Part shown: positions 8,994 through 20,302 of the stretch, one piece after another | Numbering within the stretch: the stretch's first letter is position 1 | How the letters are laid out: every line of letters starts with the position of its first letter | Assembly (NCBI RefSeq): GCF_018399035.1 | Contig: NZ_CP073760.1 | Location: 4,034,001-4,098,000, forward strand | Direction: 5' to 3' | DNA length: 64,000 nucleotides | Origin: Thiocapsa sp. | GTDB lineage: Bacteria > Pseudomonadota > Gammaproteobacteria > Chromatiales > Chromatiaceae | Position numbers and translations under genes: made by a program | Notes under the pieces: model-generated | The model's input: only the letters and a program-made list of their open reading frames with translations | What the model was told of the DNA's origin: nothing | Database searches by the model: none

Positions 8994-9419
8994 GTGCCTT
9001 TTTTGTTTCTGCTGATCGTCATCGGAATTCCGATGATCGAAATCTACGTCATGATTCAGGTCGGCTCCGAGATCGGGGCGTTTCCGACCATCGCCCTGGC
9101 TATCTTCACCGCCATCGTCGGGATCTGGCTCGTACGCCACCAAGGCTTCGGTCTGCTGATGCGGGTGCGCGAGATGACCGACCGCGGCGAGGTCCCGGCG
9201 CTGGAGGTCTTGGATGGCGCGCTGCTCCTTGTCGCGGGACTCTTTCTCCTCCTTCCAGGCTTTCTGACCGACACAATCGGGTTTGTGTTGCTGGTCCCGC
9301 CGCTGCGGCAATGGATCGTCGGGCGCTATGTCCGGGTGATCCCGGTCAGGCCCGGTGCGCACACAGGAGGTGAAGAGGGTCCGCGGGTCATCGAAGGCGA
9401 CTACCGCCGGGAAGATTGA
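8994..9419 (+). CDS. fxsA: FxsA family inner-membrane protein
   Basis: A 141-residue membrane protein starting at GTG with GGAGA seven bases upstream. It shows the FxsA pattern: an N-terminal membrane segment with IGIPMIEIYVMIQVG, a second with AIFTAIVGIWLVRHQG, then LLLVAGLFLLLPGFLTD and a hydrophilic tail. In E. coli, FxsA relieves exclusion of phage T7 by the F plasmid PifA protein. It lies just upstream of groES, as in many proteobacteria, but groES has its own promoter. Confidence 0.93.
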   Translation: MPFLFLLIVIGIPMIEIYVMIQVGSEIGAFPTIALAIFTAIVGIWLVRHQGFGLLMRVREMTDRGEVPALEVLDGALLLVAGLFLLLPGFLTDTIGFVLLVPPLRQWIVGRYVRVIPVRPGAHTGGEEGPRVIEGDYRRED

Positions 9420-9441
9420 GGCCCGTCGAACCCTCCGGCGC

Positions 9442-9469
9442 TTGACAGACGAGGATAAGGCTCTACTAT
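9442..9469 (+). promoter_or_regulatory. groESL promoter (sigma70-like)
   Basis: TTGACA at 9442-9447 and TACTAT at 9464-9469 are separated by 16 bases and lie upstream of groES. The -10 element abuts the CIRCE operator, so bound repressor would cover the transcription start. Confidence 0.7.
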
Positions 9470-9495
9470 TAGCACTCGTTTGAGATGAGTGCTAA
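9469..9495 (+). promoter_or_regulatory. CIRCE operator for the HrcA repressor
   Basis: TTAGCACTC (9469-9477) and GAGTGCTAA (9487-9495) are separated by exactly nine bases. This is the perfect CIRCE consensus, directly after the -10 box and before groES. HrcA, which is not in this window, is expected to repress groESL here and release it on heat shock. Confidence 0.95.
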
Positions 9496-9562
9496 CAGAG
9501 CGCGCCGAAACGGGCTGCTCACCCGCGCTCCGAACCCGTCAACCGCACGAGGAGACCACCAC

Positions 9563-9853
9563 ATGAAGATTCGTCCCCTGCACGACCGCGTCGTTGTCCG
9601 TCGCATGGAAGAAGAGCGCACGACCGCCGGCGGCATCGTAATCCCGGACTCCGCCACCGAGAAGCCGATCCAGGGCGAGATCATCGCCGTGGGCAAGGGC
9701 AAGATCCTCGACAACGGCGAGAGCCGTCCGCTGGATGTCAAGGTCGGCGACCGCGTCCTGTTCGGCAAGTATTCCGGCACCGAGGTCAAGCTCGACGGCA
9801 ACGATTTCCTGGTGATGCGCGAAGAAGACATCATGGGTGTCGTCGAGGGCTGA
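9563..9853 (+). CDS. groES: Co-chaperonin GroES
   Basis: The 96-residue GroES begins [14 protein letters not shown] at the ATG at 9563, nine bases after GAGGAG. The mobile loop [18 protein letters not shown] and the C-terminal [14 protein letters not shown] are standard. It caps GroEL during protein folding. groEL follows after 128 bases in the same operon. Confidence 0.98.
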   Translation: MKIRPLHDRVVVRRMEEERTTAGGIVIPDSATEKPIQGEIIAVGKGKILDNGESRPLDVKVGDRVLFGKYSGTEVKLDGNDFLVMREEDIMGVVEG

Positions 9854-9900
9854 TGCCGAGCGCTTCCCCTGCGGGAAGCCCGCATCGAGTCCAGACGTAA

Positions 9901-11631
<1,731 letters not shown>

Positions 11632-11660
11632 GCCCGACCGTCTGCGTCTAGCCGCAGAAG

Positions 11661-11701
11661 AAAGCCCCGCCCCGGCGAGAGTCCGGGGCGGGGCTTTTTT
11701 T
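11661..11701 (+). terminator. Rho-independent terminator of groESL
   Basis: A GC-rich stem (AAAGCCCCGCCCCGG with CCGGGGCGGGGCTTT) around a short loop is followed by a run of T residues ending at 11701. It lies just past the groEL stop. Confidence 0.95.
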
Positions 11702-12150
11702 GTTGGAGCCATGGTTGGATCAGCGCCGGCTCCGCAGCGCCTCCACGACCCCATCGCTGCCGACCCCCCGCCGTTGCCGACACGAGTACGCTGCGTGATC
11801 GACGAGCTCCGTCGGGTCGTCGATCCAGGCGAGTTTCCGACCCCATCTATCCTGGCCGAACCATCTCTTCGACAGGGCCTTCGGTGCCTTCGCACGGCGC
11901 GGAATCAATGAAGTCAGCCCTGAAGAACCAGGGGCGACGCAAGACCACCGACAATAACGACAACGCCTAACAGACTAAAAGCCTTGTAATCCGTCACTTT
12001 ACCTCAATGGGCCAAAGGTCTTTTCTATGCCCGGGGCGTGCTGACCATCCCCGAGGACGCGGGATGCTTATCATGCCGTTCAATCCTCCTTGCAGTTGAG
12101 CAATGACGGGTGCGGTTCAACAAAAACAACGGAAGACCGGGCAATAGTCA
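11702..12150. other. Gap without a recognised gene
   Basis: About 450 bases follow the groEL terminator. A minus-strand open frame at 11720-11908 (62 codons) includes FGQDRWGRKLAWIDDPTELV, faintly like the C-terminus of a glyoxalase/VOC protein (DPxGN-x-FVD), but this is too weak to call. The stretch near 12110-12150 is loosely similar to that before the second diguanylate cyclase copy (18940-18972). I see no RNA gene. Confidence 0.5.
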
Positions 12151-13635
12151 CCCGCTGTGAGAGAGCCGCGCAAGCGGGAATCCGCTATAGTTGGGTCACT
12201 CACGCTCGGAGCCGCGATCACGACGGCCACTGCCGGTCCAAATAAACCGCAGCAGCCGGCGGCGCTCACACGGCCGTTTTGATGTCCCAGCACCCACCAA
12301 TCGTCGTCGATTCTTGCTCATCGCCCCAACCTTCCGAGGCCATACCCGCCGGCCTGTATCTGTTGCAGGTGGATGCCGACGGCCACCCCTCCTTCCGCTT
12401 CGTCACGGAACGGCTTCTCGCCATGCTCGACCTGCCCCGAGAGGTGGTTCTCGCCGACGCGCGAGACCGTGTTCCAGCGGGTGCACCCGGAGGATTATCC
12501 GGCGTTCCTGGCGCTGAATCAGCAGGTCTTCACCGCCCCGCGGCCTTTCTTGTGGGAGGGCCGGGTCGTGGTCCGAGGCGTGACCCGCTGGTGGCGCCTG
12601 GAGTCGTTGCCGCGCCCGCTCCAGGACGGGCGCATGCTCTGGGAAGGGGTTGCCATCGACATCACGGACGCCAAGGAATTGGAGGCCGCGCGGCGGGTTG
12701 GAGAGGCGCGCTTCGAGCGCCTGCTGCACTTTGCGCCGGTCCCCCTGGGCAATCTCGATCGGGTACACCGGACTCGCTTCTACAACGCGCTCTTCACCAA
12801 GACCTACGGCTACAGCGAGTCCGATCTGCCCGACGAGCAGCGCTGGTGGGAGCTGGCCTATCCAGACCTGGCGTACCGCCGTCAGATGCGCGGGCGCTGG
12901 GACGCCGCGCTCGCCGCGCTGGCCGCGGGGGATCCCAGCCAACTGCCGTTCGACGCGGAGGTGACCTGTAAGAACGGCAAGAGGCGGGCGGTCGAGATCC
13001 ACTACGCGGTGCTCGACGACGGCTTTCTCGGTGCCTTCGTCGATGTCACCGAACGGCGGCGTGCGCAGCAGCGTGAGCGCGCGGTGCAAGCGATCCTGCG
13101 CGACATCCTGACCGACCAACCATTGGCGGCCATTGCCGAGAAAATCGTCCGCGCCACCGAGTCAGCGGCGTCCGACGGCCTCTGCTCGCTGCTGCTGGTC
13201 GACGAGGAAAGCCGCCGGTTGCGCCTGCTCGCCGCGCCGAGCCTGCCGGCCTTCTACAACACGGTGATCGACGGCCTCGCCATCGGCGACGGACACGGCT
13301 CCTGCGGCACCGCTGCCGCGCGCGGCGAACGGGTGATCAGCGAGGACATCCTCGTGGATCCGGCCTGGGCGCCCTATCGGGAGCTTGCCGCCAGGGCCGG
13401 TCTGCGAACCTGCTGGTCGGAGCCGGTGCTGGCCAAGGATGGCGAGGTCCTCGCCACCTTTGCCCTCTATGCCGGGCAGCCACGGACCCCGCGTGCGCGG
13501 GAGATCGCCCAGATTGCGGGCGCCGCCAGCCTGGCCGGACTTGCGATCGAGCGCGCTCGCGCGCGCGAGGACCTGGCCCGGCGCAACGCCTGCGAGGAGG
13601 CGGTGCGCGACATCTCCCGGATGTTCCTGACCCCG
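12151..13635 (+). repeat. Direct repeat, copy 1 (5' part of the diguanylate cyclase locus)
   Basis: This stretch is nearly identical to 18973-20234 at an offset of about 6,821 bases, starting at CCCGCTGTGAGAGAGCC and ending just after the codons for DISRMF. The other copy lacks 216 bases that correspond to 13121-13336 here. Outside these limits the two sequences are unrelated. Confidence 0.95.
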
Positions 13636-14589
13636 GCCGAGCCCGGCCTCGATGTGGTAATCGACGCCGCCCTGGCCCGCATTGGCGCCTGCCTCTGCGC
13701 GCATCGCTGCTATCTCTTCCAGATGGCCGAGGGCGGCGCCACCATGACCTGCAGCCACGAGTGGTGCGCACCCGGCATACGGCCGCAGCTCGACGAGCTG
13801 CGCGACCTCGCGGTGGACCGCTATCCCTGGTTGCCGGAGATTGCCCACAGTCGGCAGGCCGCCTGGGTCACTCAGGACGACATTGCGCAGCTCTCGCCCG
13901 AGGAGCAGCGCATGATCCGCGACGGTGAGATCCAGTCCATGCTGGCGATCCCGATGTTCGGGACCGGTCAGATGCGCGGCATCCTGGGTCTCGACGACGT
14001 GCAGGTGCGCAAGCGCTGGAGCGACTTCGAGCAACGCCTGCTGCGGCTGGTCGCCGACATCATCAGCGCGGCGCTGGTCCGCGATCAACTGCAGCGAGCA
14101 CTGCACGCCATGGCCTACCAGGATGCGCTGACCGGGCTGCAGAACCGGCGTGCCTTCGACGAACGGCTGCGCGCCGAGATCGTCCGGGCGCGACGCTATC
14201 GCGAGGTGTTCTCGTTGCTGCTGCTCGACATCGATCGGTTTAAGACCATCAACGACGCCCACGGCCATGACATCGGCGATCAGGTGTTGCGAACGCTCGC
14301 AGAAATCCTCGGGAGCCGCATGCGCCAAGCCGATGGGTTGGCGCGCTGGGGCGGCGAGGAGTTTACCCTGTTGCTCCCGCAGACCGATGGCGAGGGTGCC
14401 CGGCAGCTCGCCGAGCAACTCCGGGGCGCGGTTGCCGAGTTCCGGTTCCCCGGCGTGGGGCGGCTGACGATCAGCCTCGGTATCGCGCAGTTCGCGCCGC
14501 ATGACAGTGTCGACACCCTTTTTCGGCGCGTCGATCAGGCGCTGTATGCCGCCAAGGATCAGGGTCGGGATCGCTGCGTGCTGGGGTGA
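12282..14589 (+). pseudogene. PAS-GAF-GGDEF diguanylate cyclase, copy 1, frameshifted near the N-terminus
   Basis: From the ATG at 12282 the frame reads MSQHPPIVVDSC and on to VLADAR, then shifts near 12466-12472, where GCGCGAGACCGTG has one base more than GCGCGAACGGTG in copy 2. The remainder (to 14589) is open: two PAS-like regions, a GAF domain, a second GAF domain and a C-terminal GGDEF domain. The active site is GGEEF, with an RQAD inhibitory site five residues before it, so the catalytic part looks functional. The product would make cyclic di-GMP in response to an unknown ligand. A shorter protein from the in-frame ATG at 12373 is conceivable. Sequencing error at the shift cannot be excluded. 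Confidence 0.85.
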
Positions 14590-14846
14590 GGGGTCCCCGT
14601 GCATGCAGGAACCATCTTTCATCGCTGCCTCGATCCATTGCTGCACTCCATTTGGCGCACACGTCCCGCGCCATCATGCGACGCGGTGGTGGCCTGTTTG
14701 AGCGGGCCGGTGGTGTCTCTGCGCGGTTTAGAAACGTTGGATTTTCCAATGTCGCAAGCGGTCCTATGGTGAGATCGCAATATCACGCCGATCGCCGGGC
14801 GAGCAACGTCCTGGCCTTGGAGTCAACGAAAGAGCGCCGTCGAACG

Positions 14847-15827
14847 ATGTCGAAAAAATCTCTCGATCAAGATCAAGCCCCCCGAGCCGCCACGCCGCTG
14901 ATCGTACCTTCGGGTTGCGGTGCCGTGGCGGCGCTGCAGCCAGTTCCAGGCAGTACGATCGGGCGCGGATCAGAACGAAGCAGTGATATGCGGTCCAGTT
15001 GCCTTGCGCGATTCTCCGGCACCGGGCGCGCACCCGACCGGTTGGATGCGCCGAAACAACGGACGTGGGTCGTCTGGTCCGTTCGACTGTTCGGCGTCCT
15101 CACCTTGGCGCTCATCGGATGGTGGTTGTGGATCGCCTACGATTGGGACCATACCGCCTTCTGGGAATGGACGAGCACCGCCGATCCGTTGGTCTTCTTC
15201 CTGCTGCTCGCGGTCCTTCCGGCCGTCGGGTTTCCGACCTCGCCCTTCTATCTGCTCGCCGGAGCGACCTTCGGCGCCGGCACCGCGATCATCGGCTCGG
15301 GGCTCAGCATGGCGGCGAATCTGGTCCTGTCCTGGTGGCTCGCCCACACGAGCCTGCGTCCTTGGATCCATGCGCGTCTTGCCAGGACATCCTTCAAGCT
15401 CCCCGAGCTGACATCACCCGCGCAGGCGATTCGATTCGCGCTGTTGGTCAAGGCTGCCCCCGGTGTCCCCGGAACACTCAAAACCTACCTCTTATGCCTG
15501 AGCGGCTTAGCTTTTTCGGTCTATTTCTGGGTGTCCTTGATCGTCTCGCTGATCTACGCCGCCATCCTCGTCCTTCTCGGTGAATCGGTCTTGCAGCACG
15601 ACTTCGGTCAGATCGGCTGGATGCTGCTGATCCTGGCGCTGCTTGGCGGACTGGTCTGGTGGATTCGGCGACGCTGGCGCCGGCAAATTGTCGACTCCCA
15701 GGGTGATGTCCTGGAAGGGTCTACCGTGCGTGCGCAGGCGCAAGGCGTCCCGGGCCATTATGGCTTCAGAATGAATCGGTCCACCGTCCGAACCTCCGAA
15801 CCGGGATTGCCGGTGTCGAAGGCATAG
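14847..15827 (+). CDS. VTT-domain (DedA/TVP38-like) membrane protein
   Basis: About 326 residues. The first 75 are low-complexity and may not be translated. From RTWVVWSVRLFGVLTLALIGWW onward there are several membrane segments with the VTT signature: a glycine-rich FPTSPFYLLAGATFGAGTA loop, KAAPGVPGTLKTYLLCLSGL, then a final membrane pair and a basic tail. Relatives are implicated in lipid scrambling and membrane homeostasis. ATGs at 14766, 14847 and 14988 are all possible and none has a strong ribosome site; I took 14847. The 3' end overlaps the convergent phosphoesterase gene by 70 bases. Confidence 0.75.
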   Translation: MSKKSLDQDQAPRAATPLIVPSGCGAVAALQPVPGSTIGRGSERSSDMRSSCLARFSGTGRAPDRLDAPKQRTWVVWSVRLFGVLTLALIGWWLWIAYDWDHTAFWEWTSTADPLVFFLLLAVLPAVGFPTSPFYLLAGATFGAGTAIIGSGLSMAANLVLSWWLAHTSLRPWIHARLARTSFKLPELTSPAQAIRFALLVKAAPGVPGTLKTYLLCLSGLAFSVYFWVSLIVSLIYAAILVLLGESVLQHDFGQIGWMLLILALLGGLVWWIRRRWRRQIVDSQGDVLEGSTVRAQAQGVPGHYGFRMNRSTVRTSEPGLPVSKA

Positions 15828-17659
15828 CTGGTGACCGACCCGTCGGCGGTGTCGAGGATCGAGAAAAGTGTCAGCCGATTGCTCGCGATGTAAGGCAGAA
15901 CCCGGTCGCCGTCGGTTTCGGGGTCGATGCTCGGCGGGATGGGCTCGAGCCCGTTCGGGTCGCCCCGAGAGGTGGCGTTCGCAGGGTCCCAGGGCGGCGG
16001 CGGCACCGGACGCGTTTGGCCGCCGAGCGCATGGAAGGCCCCGAAGCTGTTGCCGACATTCGAGGTTTCGAGGTAATGCACCCCGCGATCGAAGAAGCGG
16101 TTCCACAGGTGCGAGTGTCCGTTGACGACCAGCTGCACGCCTGCCCGTCGAAGCAACGGCTTGAGATCCCGGATCAGATGATCCTCCGAACGCGGGTATT
16201 CGTAGCGCACGTCCGTGAGTACCCCGTTCGTGTCGCGCTCTTCGATACGCACCGGATCGGTAAAGGGGGGCGAGCTGTTGGCGCCTAAGCCGTGGATGGG
16301 GTGATGCATCAGGACGACGCGGTACTTGGCGTTGCGGAATGCGGGACTCGCCAGCTCGCGCTCGAGCCACGCGAGCTGGTCGCTGCTGCGATCGATCCGC
16401 TCGAAGATGTGCTGCCCCCAGCCTTGGTCGAGCGGGTCGTCCGGGAGCGGATCGACCTCCCGATAGCGGCCCGGGCGATCGGCGTCCAGCTTGGGCGTGC
16501 GCCAGATCTGGGTGACGTAGAGCCCGACGACGCGGATGTCGCCGAAGGTCTCGGCCCAATAGGTCTCGCCGCCGGGCGAGTCGGCCGGTAGCGTAAAGAG
16601 CTCCAGATAGCTGTCGAGGTTGAAGCTGTTGTCTTTGATCCAGCGCGCGCGGATCTCCGGATCGCCGCTCGGATTGATCTCTCCGGCACGCCTTTCGTAG
16701 GCCGTTTCGGCGACCGTGCGCGGCACCGCCGCGTTGAATTCGTAGGCGAGACCCCGGCCGGGCAGCGACCGGCCCATGACCTCGTGGTTGCCGATGACCG
16801 TGTAGAGCGGCGCATATTGGATCAGGCGCCCGCCGCGATAGCGGGTCTCGCGTCCGTCTTGGTCTTCGATGATCGCCGAGGCGCGACCCTGCAGGGCCGG
16901 GAAGAAGGCGGTCCCGCGGGCATCGTCGAACCACTGGGAGGCACGATCCGGATGATTGACCAGGTCGCCGACGACGAATACGGCATCGACCCGCCCGACC
17001 GTCTCCTCGACCTTTTGAAGGTTGGCGGGGGTCATGGGGAGTGTTTGGTGATCCGACGTCAGCAGGATCTTCACGGCTTGACCGGGCAGCGGCTTGGGCG
17101 CGAGCGTGAAGACAGCGCTCAGGACCGGGCGACCCGCGTCGTCGAGACTCAGCACGCGGTAGGGCACCCGCTCGCCCGGCCGAAGACCCTCTGCCCGCGC
17201 GGCATGCCGCCAGAGCGGTCGTACGACGGGGCCGTTCGGCGCATCCGCCGGGGGACGAGAATCAGTGTCCTCGCGCATGCGCGAGAGTCGAATGGTCCGG
17301 GCCTCGGACACCCGAACGGCGCGCGCGGCGCCGACGGTGCTGCGCGGGCCTTCAGAGAGGCGAACAAGGTCTTCTACCGCGACTTCCGCGACGTCGGCAC
17401 CGTAAAGGAGCCAGTGGCGACGACCCGGGAACTCGGTGACCCAGACGATCTCGACCGAGTCGTCGGTCGGGCGCTGCAGATAGGGGTCGGTGAGGAGCTC
17501 GGGAGTGATGGGCTGATCCTCGGCGGGTCCGGCGATCATGGTCGGGGCGCTTGTCAGGAGCAACCCGAACAGAATACATCGCAAGAGAAGGACGAGGGTC
17601 CGAGAGCGCGCGCAGGGTTCTTGCTCAAAGACTCTCGGAAGCATCGCTTTTCGGCTCAT
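15758..17659 (-). CDS. Secreted calcineurin-like metallophosphoesterase
   Basis: A 633-residue protein with a hydrophobic signal segment (about 20-42) and a fibronectin-like N-terminal region as in purple acid phosphatases. The metal-binding blocks are in order and complete: LLTSDHQ, VVGDLVNHPDRAS, VIGNHEVMG, LMHHPIHGLG and VNGHSHLWNRFF. It should hydrolyse phosphoesters in the periplasm or outside the cell; the substrate is unknown. I chose the ATG at 17657-17659, with GAGG upstream; a GTG at 17680 is also in frame. It belongs with the other phosphatases at 38013-45270 by function but stands alone here. Confidence 0.85.
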   Translation of the reverse strand: MSRKAMLPRVFEQEPCARSRTLVLLLRCILFGLLLTSAPTMIAGPAEDQPITPELLTDPYLQRPTDDSVEIVWVTEFPGRRHWLLYGADVAEVAVEDLVRLSEGPRSTVGAARAVRVSEARTIRLSRMREDTDSRPPADAPNGPVVRPLWRHAARAEGLRPGERVPYRVLSLDDAGRPVLSAVFTLAPKPLPGQAVKILLTSDHQTLPMTPANLQKVEETVGRVDAVFVVGDLVNHPDRASQWFDDARGTAFFPALQGRASAIIEDQDGRETRYRGGRLIQYAPLYTVIGNHEVMGRSLPGRGLAYEFNAAVPRTVAETAYERRAGEINPSGDPEIRARWIKDNSFNLDSYLELFTLPADSPGGETYWAETFGDIRVVGLYVTQIWRTPKLDADRPGRYREVDPLPDDPLDQGWGQHIFERIDRSSDQLAWLERELASPAFRNAKYRVVLMHHPIHGLGANSSPPFTDPVRIEERDTNGVLTDVRYEYPRSEDHLIRDLKPLLRRAGVQLVVNGHSHLWNRFFDRGVHYLETSNVGNSFGAFHALGGQTRPVPPPPWDPANATSRGDPNGLEPIPPSIDPETDGDRVLPYIASNRLTLFSILDTADGSVTSYAFDTGNPGSEVRTVDRFILKP

Positions 17660-17979
17660 GATCACGTTGACCTCATGCACTGCCGTTCTCCTTGGGCCTC
17701 AATCTAACGGCTGCCAATGACGTTTCGGTGACACTCGATGATTGGCTCCGCCACCCGGACCTCGCACCGCTTGATTCTGCTTCGCGGTTCTTTCGACGGT
17801 CTAACGAAGCCGGGCCGGGTCTCGCTCCTGCCGATGGGAACGCCGACCCCGAGGACGGGCTGATCGATGTGAGACGCCCGTGAACGATCGCGTTGTACTT
17901 CAAACTTGAAAACGTCAGCCCTTGCTGCGACCTTCACCGCGTATGGCGCCCCGCTCTACCGGCCTTGAGGCGATTCTCG

Positions 17980-18852
17980 ATGAAAAGACCGTTCACCGCC
18001 GTTCTTACCCTTGGTCTGCTCTTGATGTCTAATGCTGGAGCGCTGGGTGCAGACCCCGTCGACGACCCGGCATTCGACCGTCACCGGTTCGCGAAGCACT
18101 ACATGTATGGCACGCTCACCCGGCAATCGGCTGCTGATGTGTTCAAGGGAACCGAACAGCCCTTACTGAAGTTTGAAGTTCTCGACGACCCGCCCTCGCT
18201 CTTTGTCAACTTCGAGATCAGCCCCGACAAGGTCGACGACCTTGTCGAGTTTTTGGCTTTTCCGCCCGGCTTTGCCTTGACGCCGATAGCAATCCTCGAA
18301 GGCGATGCTCCTCGCATCTACCTCTCCTTGAACATCTATGCGGTTTACGGGCTGCGAGGACTCCTGTCGGGAAATCGGGCTGAGTGGTCCGTCTACGTGA
18401 CCAAAAATGGAGGCCGCCCGTCCTACATGGTCGTGGATGCCAAAGCCAGTAAGTTGACGCTGGATTCCGTCAACTGGTTTACTCCGGGAACGGAGCTGAT
18501 ACACGATAAAACCAACGATGGGCTGAGCAGTTTTGTCGTCGCCGATGAGGGCGCATCGTTCAGCTCGTTCGTGACTCAAGCCGGCATTTGGACTGCCGAG
18601 CGCGTCTATCCGGAACCATCCTGGGTCTCTGCCAACGATCGGATCTACTGGCGTGATGGTGTCGCTGACCGGACCTACTATGACGGGGATTTCGTCGACA
18701 CGCCGGTCCTCTCCGTGGATCCCGAGGAAATGACAATGACGGATGATACCGTCTGGCGTCAGTTCGTTATTCCGCGACCTGTCAGCGTTCTGGTGTACGA
18801 GACCGGCTTCGAGCTGGTCATCTCCCCGTGGTACAACCTGGATCCGGAATAG
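17980..18852 (+). CDS. Secreted protein, faintly like the acetoacetate decarboxylase fold
   Basis: The 290-residue product has a clear signal peptide (MKRPFTAVLTLGLLLMSNAGALGA). The mature part contains VEFLAFPPGFALTPIAILEG followed by YLSLNIYAVYG and AEWSVYV, a spacing that recalls acetoacetate decarboxylase-like proteins. I cannot identify the catalytic lysine of that family, so this is only a resemblance. The ATG at 17980 has GAGG about ten bases upstream. The gene stands alone between a convergent phosphoesterase and the second diguanylate cyclase copy. Function unknown. Confidence 0.65.
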   Translation: MKRPFTAVLTLGLLLMSNAGALGADPVDDPAFDRHRFAKHYMYGTLTRQSAADVFKGTEQPLLKFEVLDDPPSLFVNFEISPDKVDDLVEFLAFPPGFALTPIAILEGDAPRIYLSLNIYAVYGLRGLLSGNRAEWSVYVTKNGGRPSYMVVDAKASKLTLDSVNWFTPGTELIHDKTNDGLSSFVVADEGASFSSFVTQAGIWTAERVYPEPSWVSANDRIYWRDGVADRTYYDGDFVDTPVLSVDPEEMTMTDDTVWRQFVIPRPVSVLVYETGFELVISPWYNLDPE

Positions 18853-18972
18853 GGGGCGCGGCGTTCAGGCTCGGTCGTTGTCAAGGAGAATGTTGCGTGC
18901 AGCAGTCGTCGCTCGGCGAGGCCCAATGGCGCGTCGCGGCTCAACAAAACAACGGGTGGCCCGGCATGGTTG

Positions 18973-20234
18973 CCCGCTGTGAGAGAGCCGCGCAAGCGGG
19001 AATCCGCTATAGTTGGGTCACTCACGCTCGGAGCCGCGATCACGACGGCCACTGCCGGTCCAATAAACCGCAGCAGCCGGCGGCGCTCACACGGCCGTTT
19101 TGATGTCCCAGCACCCACCAATCGTCGTCGATTCTTGCTCATCGCCCCAACCTTCCGAGGCCATACCCGCCGGCCTGTATCTGTTGCAGGTGGATGCCGA
19201 CGGCCACCCCTCCTTCCGCTTCGTCACGGAACGGCTTCTCGCCATGCTCGACCTGCCCCGAGAGGTGGTTCTCGCCGACGCGCGAACGGTGTTCCAGCGG
19301 GTGCACCCGGAGGATTATCCGGCGTTCCTGGCGCTGAATCAGCAGGTCTTCACCGCCCCGCGGCCTTTCTTGTGGGAGGGCCGGGTCGTGGTCCGAGGCG
19401 TGACCCGCTGGTGGCGCCTGGAGTCGTTGCCGCGCCCGCTCCAGGACGGGCGCATGCTCTGGGAAGGGGTTGCCATCGACATCACGGACGCCAAGGAATT
19501 GGAGGCCGCGCGGCGGGTTGGAGAGGCGCGCTTCGAGCGCCTGCTGCACTTTGCGCCGGTCCCCCTGGGCAATCTCGATCGGGTACACCGGACTCGCTTC
19601 TACAACGCGCTCTTCACCAAGACCTACGGCTACAGCGAGTCCGATCTGCCCGACGAGCAGCGCTGGTGGGAGCTGGCCTATCCAGACCTGGCGTACCGCC
19701 GTCAGATGCGCGGGCGCTGGGACGCCGCGCTCGCCGCGCTGGCCGCGGGGGATCCCAGCCAACTGCCGTTCGACGCGGAGGTGACCTGTAAGAACGGCAA
19801 GAGGCGGGCGGTCGAGATCCACTACGCGGTGCTCGACGACGGATTTCTCGGTGCCTTCGTCGATGTCACCGAACGGCGGCGTGCGCAGCGGCGTGAGCGC
19901 GCGGTGCAAGCGATCCTGCGCGACATCCTGAACGACCAACTCAGCGAGGACATCCTCGTGGATCCGGCCTGGGCGCCCTATCGGGAGCTTGCCGCCAGGG
20001 CCGGTCTGCGAACCTGCTGGTCGGAGCCGGTGCTGGCCAAGGATGGCGAGGTCCTCGCCACCTTTGCCCTCTATGCCGGGCAGCCACGGACCCCGCGTGC
20101 GCGGGAGATCGCCCAGATTGCGGGCGCCGCCAGCCTGGCCGGACTTGCGATCGAGCGCGCGCGCGCGCGAGGACCTGGCCCGGCGCAACGCCTGCGAGGA
20201 GGCGGTGCGCGACATCTCCCGGATGTTCTGACCC
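18973..20234 (+). repeat. Direct repeat, copy 2 (truncated diguanylate cyclase locus)
   Basis: Matches 12151-13635 with a 216-base deletion after 19940, a two-base loss in a GC run near 20160 and a one-base loss near 20227. Homology then ends abruptly at CTGACCCCG, about 70 bases before the helicase stop codon. Confidence 0.95.
19103..20228 (+). pseudogene. Diguanylate cyclase, copy 2: internal deletion, no GGDEF domain
   Basis: The frame starts cleanly at the ATG at 19103 and passes the site where copy 1 is shifted (VLADARTVFQRVHPEDY), so this copy preserves the ancestral N-terminus. After the second PAS region, ILNDQL joins directly to SEDILVDPAW, an in-frame loss of 72 codons that removes the first half of the GAF domain. 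A dinucleotide loss in the alternating GC run near 20160 then shifts the frame, and homology stops before the second GAF and GGDEF domains. It cannot make cyclic di-GMP. A truncated sensor of about 350 residues could still be produced. Confidence 0.9.
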
Positions 20235-20302
20235 CGATCACGCACCTGTCGATGCTGCACTTCTTCGGATACAGTCAACCGACGCCCGGTCCGATACCTC
20301 GT

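Noticed and set aside
11720-11908. A 62-codon minus-strand frame with a weak glyoxalase/VOC-like DRWGRKLAWIDD stretch
   Set aside because: Too short, no metal ligands, no homologous context; listed only as part of the gap.
17692-17883. A 63-codon plus-strand frame between the phosphoesterase and the secreted-protein gene
   Set aside because: No ribosome site of note, no motif, and it lies in what is probably a promoter region.
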